Source: an uncultured Flavobacteriaceae bacterium
GTDB taxonomy: Bacteria; Bacteroidota; Bacteroidia; Flavobacteriales; Flavobacteriaceae
NCBI GenBank assembly: GCA_947495135.1
Contig: CANLXN010000003.1
Coordinates: 186,001 to 250,000, forward strand
Reading direction: 5' to 3'
DNA: 64,000 nt
Below are positions 44,703-52,819 of the stretch, piece after piece; the first letter of the stretch is position 1, and every line of letters begins with the position of its first letter. The notes under the pieces were generated by a model. It did no database searches. It was not told the DNA's origin and saw only the letters and a program-made list of their open reading frames with translations. A program made the position numbers and the translations under genes.

Positions 44703-45209
44703 ATGAAGACGAGCATTATAAAATTTGGATTATTTTCCTTCGTTACCGCCTCCCTACTTTTCTTAGCATCCCTCATGCTAGGAAAGGAAATGAGTTTGGG
44801 AAATCAGGAACTTATTGGTTACGCCAGCATGTTTATTTCGCTGCTTTTTGTTTTCTTCGGAATTAGACATTTCAGAGATCATGAGAACGCGGGAAAAGTA
44901 AGTTTCGGCAAGGCCTTGCTTATTGGGATATCTATAAGCCTGTTCGCAGCTATTGGATTTGCTATCATTGACTATATTTATACTTCCATTATTAATCCAG
45001 ATTGGGCGGCTAATTATGAAACCGAAATGCTAACCAATCTCAAAGACAGCTTATCGGCTGAAGAATTTGAAATACAGCGTACAGCACTCCAAGAGCAAAT
45101 GCAAACCTACGGTGGTTCTGGATTTATGGCGCTAATGATGTTTTCAATGGTTTTAATATTAGGGATTATTATCTCACTTGTTTCATCACTTATTTTACAA
45201 CGCAAATAA
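44703..45209 (+). CDS. DUF4199 family membrane protein
   Basis: 168 residues from ATG 44703 (an upstream GTG/TTG extension of nine residues is not supported). Four TM helices, a glycine-rich centre (KVSFGKALLIGISISLFAAIGFAIIDYIY) and an amphipathic stretch before the last helix fit DUF4199, common in Bacteroidota. Function unknown. It follows a LuxR-type membrane regulator by 90 bases; in flavobacteria these families are often neighbours. Confidence 0.8.
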   Translation: MKTSIIKFGLFSFVTASLLFLASLMLGKEMSLGNQELIGYASMFISLLFVFFGIRHFRDHENAGKVSFGKALLIGISISLFAAIGFAIIDYIYTSIINPDWAANYETEMLTNLKDSLSAEEFEIQRTALQEQMQTYGGSGFMALMMFSMVLILGIIISLVSSLILQRK

Positions 45210-45216
45210 TCAACCT

Positions 45217-45672
45217 ATGCAATACGAAGCAACCACACCAAAAGACTACATTTCTCAATTACCGGAAGACCGTCAAGTCCCAGTTGAAAAGTTGAGAAAA
45301 ACGGTGGCAGAAAATCTGCCAAAAGGATTTGAAGAAGGCATGAATTACAAAATGATTGGTTTTTATATTCCCCATTCTAGTTATCCAGATGGTTACCACT
45401 GTGACCCTAAATTACCCGTCCCATTTATTAACATAGCTTCTCAAAAAAACTTTGTGGCCCTATACCACAGTGGCATCTATGCTAAAAAAGAGCTCTTAGA
45501 TTGGTTTGTTCAAGAATATCCCAAGCACTGCAAGTATAAATTGGATATGGGCAAAAGCTGCGTCCGATTCAAGAAAATGGAAGACATCCCATACGATCTG
45601 ATTGCAGAACTGTGTAAAAAAATGACCCCTAAAGAATATCTAGAGATGTATGAAAAAGCAATCAAAAAGTAG
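45217..45672 (+). CDS. DUF1801 domain protein
   Basis: 151 residues from ATG 45217, preferred over the upstream frame extension that overlaps the DUF4199 stop. DUF1801 signatures: EKLRKTVAENLPKGFEEGMNYKMIGFYIP, NIASQKNFVALYHSGIY, KYKLDMGKSCVRFKKMEDIPYDLI. Small soluble alpha/beta protein of YdhG-like fold; role unknown, possibly binding a metabolite or iron. Confidence 0.85.
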   Translation: MQYEATTPKDYISQLPEDRQVPVEKLRKTVAENLPKGFEEGMNYKMIGFYIPHSSYPDGYHCDPKLPVPFINIASQKNFVALYHSGIYAKKELLDWFVQEYPKHCKYKLDMGKSCVRFKKMEDIPYDLIAELCKKMTPKEYLEMYEKAIKK

Positions 45673-45727
45673 TCGAATCTGCTTTAAGAATTACGTATAA
45701 CTTACTAAACAATTAATAAACGACATT

Positions 45728-46114
45728 ATGAAACAGAGAGTAACGGGTCTTGGCGGATTCTTTTTTAAAACAAAAGATCCAGACGCCATCAAAAACTGGT
45801 ATAAAAATCATCTTGGATTAAATACAGATCAATATGGATGTACATTTTGGTGGAAAGATGAAGAAGGAAACAAATGCTCCACGCAATGGAGTCCGTTTAA
45901 AGAAGACACCACTTATTTTAAACCCAGTGAAAAGCAGTTTATGATGAATTTTAGGGTTGAAAACCTCCTCGAATTACTGGAAGTCCTAAAAAAAGAAGGT
46001 GTGACCGTGGTTGGTGAAGTGGAAGAATACGAATACGGTAAGTTTGGCTGGATTATCGATCCTGAAGGGAATAAGCTCGAACTTTGGGAGCCAATTGACA
46101 GTGCTTTTCTTTAA
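45728..46114 (+). CDS. VOC family (glyoxalase-like) protein
   Basis: 128 residues. The two beta-alpha-beta-beta-beta modules are visible: GFFFKTKDPDAIKNWYKNHLGLN and NFRVENLLELLEVLKKEGVTVVGEVEEYEYGKFGWIIDPEGNKLELWEP. Likely binds a divalent metal. Substrate cannot be told from sequence. Confidence 0.85.
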   Translation: MKQRVTGLGGFFFKTKDPDAIKNWYKNHLGLNTDQYGCTFWWKDEEGNKCSTQWSPFKEDTTYFKPSEKQFMMNFRVENLLELLEVLKKEGVTVVGEVEEYEYGKFGWIIDPEGNKLELWEPIDSAFL

Positions 46115-46196
46115 ATAGACCTTAATTCTTAGCGAGACTTGAGTTGGTTCGGAAAAAATTGTTATTTTTATCGCAAAACCAAATCAACCAAATATT

Positions 46197-46547
46197 ATGA
46201 GCGAAGAAAACAAAGACTTAGGTGACGAAATTAAGGACACCGCTAATAATGTAGCTAACGAGGCTAAAGAAGCAGCAAGCGATTTCAAAGAAAGTTGGAA
46301 CGAAGCGACCAACAATCAGGAAAACAAAAAGATGATTGCTGGTATTTTGGCCATCGTTATTGGATCATTAGGAATCCATAAATTCTACCTAGGATACAAT
46401 AAAGAAGGGATCATTCAAATTGTAATTACATTTGTAACATGCGGAATGGCCGGATTAATTGGACTTATTGAAGGGATTATTTACTTGACCAAAAGTGACG
46501 AAGAATTTTACAATACCTATCAGGTAGGTAAAAAAGGCTGGTTCTAA
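46197..46547 (+). CDS. TM2 domain protein with helical N-terminus
   Basis: 116 residues. The first 45 residues are charged, Ala/Glu/Lys-rich and helical, with LEA-like 11-residue spacing. The C-terminal TM2 domain has two helices around the motif IGSLGIHKFYLGYNKEGIIQIVITF and ends in GLIEGIIYLTKSDEEFYNTYQVGKKGWF. TM2 proteins are poorly understood. A closely related gene follows 26 bases later, so this is a tandem duplicate. Confidence 0.85.
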   Translation: MSEENKDLGDEIKDTANNVANEAKEAASDFKESWNEATNNQENKKMIAGILAIVIGSLGIHKFYLGYNKEGIIQIVITFVTCGMAGLIGLIEGIIYLTKSDEEFYNTYQVGKKGWF

Positions 46548-46573
46548 TTGCTAACTAACTAAAACCAAAATAT

Positions 46574-47062
46574 ATGTCTGAAGAAAATAAAGACGGCTTA
46601 GGGGATGAGTTAAAAGACTCTGCCAATGAAATGGCCAATGATGCTAAAAAAGCTGCGAAGGAAATAAAGGAGGAGGTTCAGGAAGCTGCTGAAGAAGTAA
46701 AAGAAGAAGTACAAGAAGCAGCTGAAGAAATCAAAGAAGAAGCTAAAAGTACAACCGATGAAATGAAAGAAGGTTGGAATTCTGTAACTAATAGTACAGA
46801 AAATAAAAAAATGCTAGCAGGCTTATTGGGTATCTTCCTAGGAGGTTTTGGAGCGCATAAATTTATTTTGGGATACAATAAAGAAGGGTTTATTCTTCTT
46901 GGAATATTGATTGTTTCGTTCCCTCTGATGTGCATTATTATTGGAGCTTTTACAATGTATATTCCTATTCTTATTGGATTAATTGAAGGAATCATCTACT
47001 TAACTAAAAGTGATGAAGAATTTTATGAAACCTACCAGGCGAACAAAAAACCTTGGTTCTAA
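46574..47062 (+). CDS. TM2 domain protein with expanded acidic helical repeat
   Basis: 162 residues, tandem paralogue of the preceding gene: the N-terminus starts MSEENKDGLGDELKDS and the C-terminus ends LIEGIIYLTKSDEEFYETYQANKKPWF. It has an extra repeated segment (EVQEAAEEVKEEVQEAAEEI) of about 20 residues and a longer loop between its TM helices. Probably the same promoter drives both. A terminator follows. Confidence 0.85.
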   Translation: MSEENKDGLGDELKDSANEMANDAKKAAKEIKEEVQEAAEEVKEEVQEAAEEIKEEAKSTTDEMKEGWNSVTNSTENKKMLAGLLGIFLGGFGAHKFILGYNKEGFILLGILIVSFPLMCIIIGAFTMYIPILIGLIEGIIYLTKSDEEFYETYQANKKPWF

Positions 47063-47068
47063 TATAAC

Positions 47069-47105
47069 AAGCCTTTTGTCATTTTATGATCGAAGGCTTT
47101 TTTTA
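47069..47105 (+). terminator. Terminator after the TM2 pair
   Basis: AAGCCTT (47069-47075) and AAGGCTT (47093-47099) with an inner TCAT/ATGA stem and a T-run following. Confidence 0.75.
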
Positions 47106-47116
47106 TTGAATATAAC

Positions 47117-47132
47117 ATCGTAATATTGCAAT
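47117..47132. promoter_or_regulatory. Candidate ArsR operator
   Basis: Near-palindrome ATCGTAATATTGCAAT, six of eight half-site positions symmetric, 42 bases before the arsR ATG. It overlaps a TAATATTG -7-like element. ArsR-family operators are typically such A+T-rich dyads. Confidence 0.5.
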
Positions 47133-47173
47133 AGACTTATTATTAAATCACATATCTAAAATAGAAGATTAAC

Positions 47174-47497
47174 ATGGGAGTTTCAAAACGATTTTTACAT
47201 TCGGTTCACGTTAACCAGTTAGCAGATCTTGCCAAAGTGCTTTCGCATCCAGCTCGTATCTCCATTCTTAACTACATTGGAGATTGTGACGGCTGTTTGT
47301 GTAAGGATATTTCAGAAAAAATTCGCTTATCACAACCTACTACTTCTCAACATTTGCAGGTAATAAAAAAAGCCGGACTACTAAAAAGTAAGTTTGAAGG
47401 GAAAAGTCAATACTACCGAATTAATGTTGATAAACTATCCATGCTAAAAGACCTATTTCAAGAGTTTTTCGAAACCACCGAGCAGAAATGTTGCTAA
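47174..47497 (+). CDS. arsR: ArsR-family metalloregulator
   Basis: 107 residues with a winged helix at about 20-95 (LAKVLSHPARISILNYIGDC, ISEKIRLSQPTTSQHLQVIKKAGLL). Cysteines C38, C41 and C43 (DCDGCLCKD) resemble the alpha3 ELCVCDL-type arsenite site, and the protein ends EQKCC. It would repress the operon until metalloid binds. The operator candidate lies just upstream. First gene of an arsenic-type operon: DUF6428, GNAT, arsC follow on the same strand. Confidence 0.85.
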   Translation: MGVSKRFLHSVHVNQLADLAKVLSHPARISILNYIGDCDGCLCKDISEKIRLSQPTTSQHLQVIKKAGLLKSKFEGKSQYYRINVDKLSMLKDLFQEFFETTEQKCC

Positions 47498-47570
47498 TAA
47501 TTCAGGTCATCCTTTGCCAGGGAATTGAAATTACAAAAACACAGGTTCACTTAACCTAAATAACACTATT

Positions 47571-48062
47571 ATGAAGACACAAGAATTTTTTGACATCCTA
47601 AAATCACACTCCAACAAGTCCCTTTTATTCGAATACACTCCTGGACAACTCGTAGGTGCCAACTATCATATTACAGAAGTTAAACACCTCAAAGTTGACT
47701 CCGTGGATTGCGGCGCTGGTGTTGATGCCTGGAATGAAACTATTATTCAGTTGTGGGAAAGCCCTTCGGAAATAGGCAAGACTGAATACATGTCTGTTTT
47801 TAAAGCCGCCGCTATCCTGAACAAAGTAGGTACTATGAAACCATACGACTTGGAAGCCGAAGTCAAATTTGAATATAGTAACAGTTTATTTCATACAGCA
47901 CAACTATTTGTTAATGATTTCGAAATACATGGAAACAATCTACTTATTAAATTAGCCATCGAAAAAACAGATTGTAAAGCAAAAGAAACTTGTGGTATCC
48001 CCGAAACTGCAGATACTATAGAAGAAACGGGAAGCTGTGCGCCAGGGAGTGGTTGTTGTTAG
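47571..48062 (+). CDS. DUF6428 family protein
   Basis: 163 residues. The central part (FEYTPGQLVGANYHITEVKHLKVDSVDCGAGVDAWNETIIQLWE) matches DUF6428, which I recall from flavobacterial arsenic operons. The C-terminal tail is cysteine-rich (TDCKAKETCGIPETAD, then GSCAPGSGCC), suggesting metalloid or metal binding. Function unknown. It follows arsR by 73 bases and precedes an acetyltransferase gene by three. Confidence 0.75.
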   Translation: MKTQEFFDILKSHSNKSLLFEYTPGQLVGANYHITEVKHLKVDSVDCGAGVDAWNETIIQLWESPSEIGKTEYMSVFKAAAILNKVGTMKPYDLEAEVKFEYSNSLFHTAQLFVNDFEIHGNNLLIKLAIEKTDCKAKETCGIPETADTIEETGSCAPGSGCC

Positions 48063-48065
48063 GTA

Positions 48066-48539
48066 ATGGAGATTCGCAGAATCAACAAAGAAGATTATAC
48101 ATCGATCGCTCAAATCTATAAAGAAGGGCTTGCAACCGGAATTGCCTCCTTTGAAACTGAGATTCCTACTTGGGAAAAGTGGAACAATAAGTTTCTACCA
48201 GATTGTAGATTTGTAGTGCTAGTTGATGAAGAAATAGCAGCGTGGTGCGCTTTGAGTGCAGTTTCAAAACGCTATGTTTATAGAGGCGTTGCAGAAAACA
48301 CAATTTATGTAGCTAGCAAATTTCAGCATAAAGGAATTGGAAAAATACTATTGCTACATCTCATCGATGAAAGTGAGAAACACGGATTCTGGACCTTACA
48401 AGCGGGAATTTTTCCGCAAAATAAACCAAGCATTCACTTGCATGAGTCCTGTGGTTTTAGAATTATTGGAATTAGAGAAAGAATTGGAGTTCGAGACGGA
48501 ATCTGGTATGACAATGTTATCCTGGAAAGACGTGCTTAA
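48066..48539 (+). CDS. GNAT N-acetyltransferase, ArsN1/phosphinothricin type
   Basis: 157 residues. GNAT motifs: VYVASKFQHKGIGKILLLHLI (acetyl-CoA loop Q-x-x-G-x-G-like), WTLQAGIFPQNKPSIHLHESCGFRIIGIRERIGVRDGIWYDNVILERR. This last block is the signature of the phosphinothricin/arsinothricin acetyltransferase group (ArsN1), which detoxifies organoarsenicals such as arsinothricin. Context (ArsR, ArsC) supports an arsenic role. Substrate is inferred. Confidence 0.75.
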   Translation: MEIRRINKEDYTSIAQIYKEGLATGIASFETEIPTWEKWNNKFLPDCRFVVLVDEEIAAWCALSAVSKRYVYRGVAENTIYVASKFQHKGIGKILLLHLIDESEKHGFWTLQAGIFPQNKPSIHLHESCGFRIIGIRERIGVRDGIWYDNVILERRA

Positions 48540-48606
48540 GTACTCGACTAAAAAGAATTCACTTTTCATTCTAGGATGATCAGGGAAACGATAAAACACA
48601 AAACGA

Positions 48607-49023
48607 ATGAAAAATATACTCGTACTTTGTACAGGAAATAGTTGTAGAAGTCAGATGGCACATGGTTACCTTAATCAACTTGCCAGCGAAAAGGCTCACA
48701 TTTATAGTGCTGGCATTGAAACACATGGTCTCAATCCTGGAGCTTTAGCAACGATGGCAAAAGATGGTCTAGACATTAGTCACCACACCTCCAACAACGT
48801 CGCTGAGTACGACCAAATTGATTGGGACTTTATTATCACTGTTTGTGATCACGCCAATGAAAACTGTCCGTACATAGCTGCTCCAAATGCAATTAGACTG
48901 CATCACAATTTTTACGATCCTTCAAAATTTGTGGGTACAGCAGACGAAACGGAAGCAGCCTTCGCAAAAGCACGAAATGAAATCAAAGCTTACTGCACTG
49001 CGTTTGTAAAAGAGCATCTATAG
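48607..49023 (+). CDS. arsC: Arsenate reductase, thioredoxin-coupled low-MW phosphatase type
   Basis: 138 residues of the low-molecular-weight tyrosine phosphatase fold. The P-loop is C8-T-G-N-S-C13-R14-S, and C80 and C87 (VCDHANENCPY) have exactly the 72 and 79 residue spacing seen in Staphylococcus ArsC (C10, C82, C89), so the three redox cysteines are present. Reduces arsenate to arsenite with thioredoxin. The stop overlaps the converging 49018 gene by six bases. No ArsB or Acr3 efflux gene follows. Confidence 0.9.
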   Translation: MKNILVLCTGNSCRSQMAHGYLNQLASEKAHIYSAGIETHGLNPGALATMAKDGLDISHHTSNNVAEYDQIDWDFIITVCDHANENCPYIAAPNAIRLHHNFYDPSKFVGTADETEAAFAKARNEIKAYCTAFVKEHL

Positions 49024-50040
49024 TTGAGGTTCATAGTCTAAAGGCAACGTATTACCTAAGCGTTCCTTAGACATCGCTCCATCAAAACGAATGCTGTTAA
49101 TTGGGCTGTAATTTCCATCTGGAAAAACTTGGATAGGCAACGCTAAGTTTTCTTTGGAGATGGTGGTAATCTCATTATTACGTCTATACTTAATTTTGAA
49201 GTTTCTTTTAAATTTCAGCATATAATTCTCCCCATTTGTATAAAGTTTCATCACCTCATTTGGAGGCACGGATCCATTGTTGAGGTACAAAACAAAACCA
49301 TTTCTATCTAAACTTTGCGCCAGAATGGAGCGGAAGAAATGCATAGTAGAACCTTTATATTCCTCCATTCTTCTTTCATTAAACCTACTTAAAAGACCCC
49401 CACTTAGCGCCATATCTTTATATCTACTAGATCCAGCGTAATAGGTGAAATAACATTCTGGATTATTCCGTTTTGGCGATTTGTACAAGGCATTAAAAGT
49501 GCTTAAATCGTAATCAATTTCATAGCCTAAAAAATTATTTCTAATTTTTATAGGAACATCGGATCGCACGCTCAATTTTTTGTTTTCCTGGTCGAAAGAC
49601 AAGTCTAAATCCTCTTCGTTCAAAATAATACAAAACTCTGCTGCTCTGTTAGCTCCTAAAAATTGTTTCTTAAATTCGCGAAGCATCTTCCTTCTCGACC
49701 AAGAAGTGCGCGTTTTTTTGATAACTACTTCACCCAAAGCCGCGGTTTGAGGCTCTAAAATAACTTCCAAGCCTTCTTCCCTATACGGATCTTCTAATTG
49801 TATCTTTTTATAGCCTAAAAAGTTTACAATTAGCGGAGCATTGACCTTTGTATCTGTGGAAATTTTGAACGTTCCGTCGAGACCACTAATGGTTCCAATG
49901 GTGGTTCCGTCTAAATAAATATCTGCACCTGGCAACGGATGTTCTTTCGTAGTATCGAATACCTTTCCAAAGATCACCTGACCAGAAGCCTGTAAACTAA
50001 AAATTAAAAAACAAGCTATTAAAAAAAAGAAGGACTTCAT
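49018..50040 (-). CDS. Exported protein with carboxypeptidase-regulatory-like domain
   Basis: 340 residues. Signal peptide (FFFLIACFLIFSLQASGQ), then a carboxypeptidase-regulatory-like beta-sandwich at about 20-95 (VIFGKVFDTTKEHPLPGADIYLDGTTIGTISGLDGTFKIS), usual in SusC/TonB-linked and surface proteins of Bacteroidota. The rest is mixed with several Tyr/Arg-rich segments and no TonB plug. It overlaps arsC at the 3' end. Likely outer-membrane or periplasmic; role unknown. Confidence 0.75.
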   Translation of the reverse strand: MKSFFFLIACFLIFSLQASGQVIFGKVFDTTKEHPLPGADIYLDGTTIGTISGLDGTFKISTDTKVNAPLIVNFLGYKKIQLEDPYREEGLEVILEPQTAALGEVVIKKTRTSWSRRKMLREFKKQFLGANRAAEFCIILNEEDLDLSFDQENKKLSVRSDVPIKIRNNFLGYEIDYDLSTFNALYKSPKRNNPECYFTYYAGSSRYKDMALSGGLLSRFNERRMEEYKGSTMHFFRSILAQSLDRNGFVLYLNNGSVPPNEVMKLYTNGENYMLKFKRNFKIKYRRNNEITTISKENLALPIQVFPDGNYSPINSIRFDGAMSKERLGNTLPLDYEPQL

Positions 50041-50206
50041 TTACGGACAATTTATTAGATCTTAAATCTACAAAAAAGACCCATGAGGAGCCTAAATCCT
50101 GATAAGATTTCATGGTGAGTTACCGCTGTTAATAAATAAAAGATAGTAAGTCTACCTTCCCAACTAGCAATAAAGTAGTAGCTTTATACAAAACAATCAA
50201 TATATC

Positions 50207-50569
50207 ATGGAGTTAGTAACAAACATTTTAATAGGTTTTATAGCGGCTATTCATATTTATATTTTGTGGTTCGAAATGTTTGCCTGGACTACAAAAGGTA
50301 GGCAAGTATTCAGAAATTTTCCAAAAGATTTATTCGAGCCTACCAAAGCAATGGCAGCAAATCAAGGACTCTACAACGGTTTTCTTGCGGCGGGGCTCAT
50401 TTGGAGTTTCTTTATTCAGGATCCCATCTGGAAGTCAAACGTGGCTCTCTTTTTTCTTATCTGCATTGCTGTTGCAGGCATTTTTGGTGCCGTCACCGCA
50501 TCGAAGAAAATTCTATTTGTTCAAACTATTCCAGCCATTATTGCCATTGCCCTATTGTTTTTAAATTAG
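50207..50569 (+). CDS. DUF1304 family membrane protein
   Basis: 120 residues, four TM helices. DUF1304 motif IYILWFEMFAWTTKGRQVF with the conserved W/E/M pattern, and MAANQGLYNGFLAAGLIWSF. Unknown function; widespread small membrane family. Confidence 0.88.
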   Translation: MELVTNILIGFIAAIHIYILWFEMFAWTTKGRQVFRNFPKDLFEPTKAMAANQGLYNGFLAAGLIWSFFIQDPIWKSNVALFFLICIAVAGIFGAVTASKKILFVQTIPAIIAIALLFLN

Positions 50570-50660
50570 TTGTGAGCAAAAAAATTTGTCCAAAACAGCT
50601 GCTAACTTAATGATCAAACCATCCTTTTTTCGTAACTTTTAGCTGGTCAAAACAAATGCT

Positions 50661-51122
50661 ATGAAAACTTCAAAACGTCTAGAAAACGCTATACAAAAGC
50701 TTTATAACGCTTTTCATAACGATCTTCTACATCCGGAATATTGTGATAAGTGCGCGGTTGGAAATATTTTTGAAAACAGAGATACTTGGCAACATTTCAC
50801 AGATAGCCATGGGTCACTTAAGCTAAACTATGTAGGTTTAGTTAACCAAAATTTTGGTAAGAAGTTTTATGGCTATACGCCTTTAGAACTACTGCAAATT
50901 GAGGTTTCATTTTTGAAAGGATGTGGATACCAGTTACCTTTCCGCCCAGGGTCAAAACGTCCAAACAATCCAACAGACAAAGACCTACAATTTAATGGTC
51001 TGTGTGAGGTTATTAATTACCTATGCGAGCTAGATGGAGTCTCTAATGTAATGGATTATACCCAGTTGTTCGAAGTTAAAACCACTAGCATTAAGGAGGA
51101 AGCGAACATCTTAACTGCTTAA
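50661..51122 (+). CDS. Conserved soluble protein with CxxC, unknown function
   Basis: 153 residues. A family I recognise from flavobacteria by the N-terminus KTSKRLENAIQKLYNAFHNDLLHPEYCDKCAVGNI and LQIEVSFLKGCGYQLP. It is often mislabelled as Na+-translocating NADH-quinone reductase subunit F, with which it shares no domain. C-x-x-C at residues 27-30 may bind a metal. Alone in its transcript. Confidence 0.6.
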   Translation: MKTSKRLENAIQKLYNAFHNDLLHPEYCDKCAVGNIFENRDTWQHFTDSHGSLKLNYVGLVNQNFGKKFYGYTPLELLQIEVSFLKGCGYQLPFRPGSKRPNNPTDKDLQFNGLCEVINYLCELDGVSNVMDYTQLFEVKTTSIKEEANILTA

Positions 51123-51136
51123 TATTCAAATTTTAG

Positions 51137-51364
51137 CTTGACCAAGCCATCTCGGTCCTAGAAAAAACGACTTCTACAATGAAATCATTTTTTGCTAGGG
51201 TGCCATTTAATTGGGCACATGAAAATAAAGGTGGAGATGATTGGAGTCCTTCCAACGTAATTGGACATCTTATTCACGAAGAAAAAATAGACTCGATTCC
51301 TCGCTTCATAATAATATTGAAAAACGACCCTTCAAAAAATAAGACCATAGTCCTAACTATTTAA
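51137..51364 (+). pseudogene. DinB-like protein relic
   Basis: The frame reads LDQAISVLEKTTSTMKSFF and then RVPFNWAHENKGGDDWSPSNVIGHLIHEEKIDSIPRFIIIL, matching the N-terminal half of flavobacterial DinB-superfamily proteins (WSP-x-x-V-x-GHL-x-H). A TAG now replaces the start region (51134-51136) and the protein ends after about 75 residues, where about 170 are expected. The ATG at 51179 (61 codons) would be internal. The missing C-terminal half is not found downstream. Broken gene rather than a short active protein. Confidence 0.65.
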
Positions 51365-51376
51365 TACATTTATACG

Positions 51377-51793
51377 ATGTATTCAATTTATGGAGCTTTG
51401 TTTTATGTGGGACTTCTTCTTTTTGTGTTTGCCTTGTGGAATTTACAACAGATCAAAAGATTAATGAACAACGGAATAAAAACGGAAGCCATTGTCATCA
51501 ATCTAATCCAATCACGAAACTCTGATGGTGATGTATTATTCAAACCTGTGTTTGAATATTCGGACGTTTTCAACAAAACACATGTTTTCAAAAGTTATGT
51601 GAGTTCTAGTCCTGCGACCTATTCGGTTGGAGAACAAGTAGCTGTTATTTACGATCCAATGGACTTTCGAAATGTTAGGGTTATATCGTTCTGGGACCTT
51701 TATCGCTTGTTTGTATTGATGCTCTGCGTTTCGACTCCACTCCTTATCATTGGAGGGAGTTATATATTATACGAAAAGGGCATATTTCTCTAA
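51377..51793 (+). CDS. DUF3592 family membrane protein
   Basis: 138 residues with TM helices at the two ends (residues 4-24 and 110-130) and a small extracytoplasmic beta domain with GIKTEAIVINLIQSRNSDGDVLFKPVFEYSD and VGEQVAVIYDPMDFRNVRV, the DUF3592 pattern. Function unknown. Begins 13 bases after the DinB relic. Confidence 0.8.
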   Translation: MYSIYGALFYVGLLLFVFALWNLQQIKRLMNNGIKTEAIVINLIQSRNSDGDVLFKPVFEYSDVFNKTHVFKSYVSSSPATYSVGEQVAVIYDPMDFRNVRVISFWDLYRLFVLMLCVSTPLLIIGGSYILYEKGIFL

Positions 51794-51823
51794 ACAAATA
51801 GCCTAAATTATAAATAGACCTTT

Positions 51824-52789
51824 ATGAAGTACTTCCTCATCCTTTTCTTCCTTGTCCTAATTGGCTGTGTAGATCAAAAAGCTACTTCCATTCCTCATCC
51901 AGAACCGACAAAGAGAATTACTGAAATCAAAGAAACTTCTCTGGTAATCTTAGGTACTGTTCAAGATGCTGGGTCCCCACATATTGCCTGCAAGAAAGAA
52001 TGTTGTTCGGTTCTTTTTGAATCCCCAGACGCCTCTAGAAAAGTTGTTTCTCTTGGGCTTATCGATCCTGAAAACAACAAGAGCTACCTATTTGAAGCGA
52101 CTCCAGACATCACCACTCAGGTTAAGATGTTGAATACGTTATCCTCCAATAAAAAAGAGCTTCCCGATGGAATTTTCCTAACACATGCCCATATAGGACA
52201 CTACACTGGCCTTATGTATTTAGGAAAAGAAGCTACCAACGCAGATAAGGTGCCCGTATTTGCCATGCCGGGTATGAAGAATTTTCTTGAAAACAATGGC
52301 CCCTGGAGCCAGTTGGTGACTAATGAGAACATTTCTATTTCTGAAATTTTCGAAGCTCAAGAAATTGCTCTTTCTACTCATTTAAAAGTGATTCCTTTTA
52401 AGGTTCCACATCGCGATGAATATTCCGAAACGGTGGGTTATAAGATAGTGGGGCCAAATAAGTCTGCCTTGTTCATCCCAGATATAGACAAATGGGAAAA
52501 ATGGGACACCTCCATTGTAACCGCCATTTCAGAAGTGGATTACGCCTTTTTAGATGCTACTTTCTATGACGGGGACGAAATTGCCCGTGATATTTCGGAA
52601 ATACCACATCCTTTTATCATTGAGAGTATGGATACGTTTGAAAATCTACCTTCCGAAGAAAAGGACAAAATTCACTTTATTCATTTTAATCATACCAATC
52701 CAGTGTTAAACGAAGAGAGTGACGCCTACAAAAAAATCATGGATAAGGGGTTCCATGTAGCAACAATAAATGATGTTGTAGGGTTATAG
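51824..52789 (+). CDS. PqqB-like MBL-fold hydrolase, lipoprotein
   Basis: 321 residues. Lipoprotein signal peptide with the lipobox LIGC (Cys 15). MBL-fold metal motif THAHIGHYTGL, with Gly where most members have Asp, and PHRDEYSETVGYKI and FNHTNPVL as further His motifs. The overall pattern (LGTVQDAGSPHIACKKECC, GLIDPENNKSYLFEATPDI) resembles PqqB and its standalone relatives. No other pqq genes are in the window, so a PQQ link is unlikely. A membrane-anchored hydrolase of unknown substrate. Confidence 0.75.
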   Translation: MKYFLILFFLVLIGCVDQKATSIPHPEPTKRITEIKETSLVILGTVQDAGSPHIACKKECCSVLFESPDASRKVVSLGLIDPENNKSYLFEATPDITTQVKMLNTLSSNKKELPDGIFLTHAHIGHYTGLMYLGKEATNADKVPVFAMPGMKNFLENNGPWSQLVTNENISISEIFEAQEIALSTHLKVIPFKVPHRDEYSETVGYKIVGPNKSALFIPDIDKWEKWDTSIVTAISEVDYAFLDATFYDGDEIARDISEIPHPFIIESMDTFENLPSEEKDKIHFIHFNHTNPVLNEESDAYKKIMDKGFHVATINDVVGL

Positions 52790-52819
52790 AATAATTGACC
52801 TCTATAAAAAAACTATCGT

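Noticed and set aside
46574-46760. Acidic helical repeat as a coding artefact
   Set aside because: The repeat continues in frame into a well-formed TM2 domain, so it is real.
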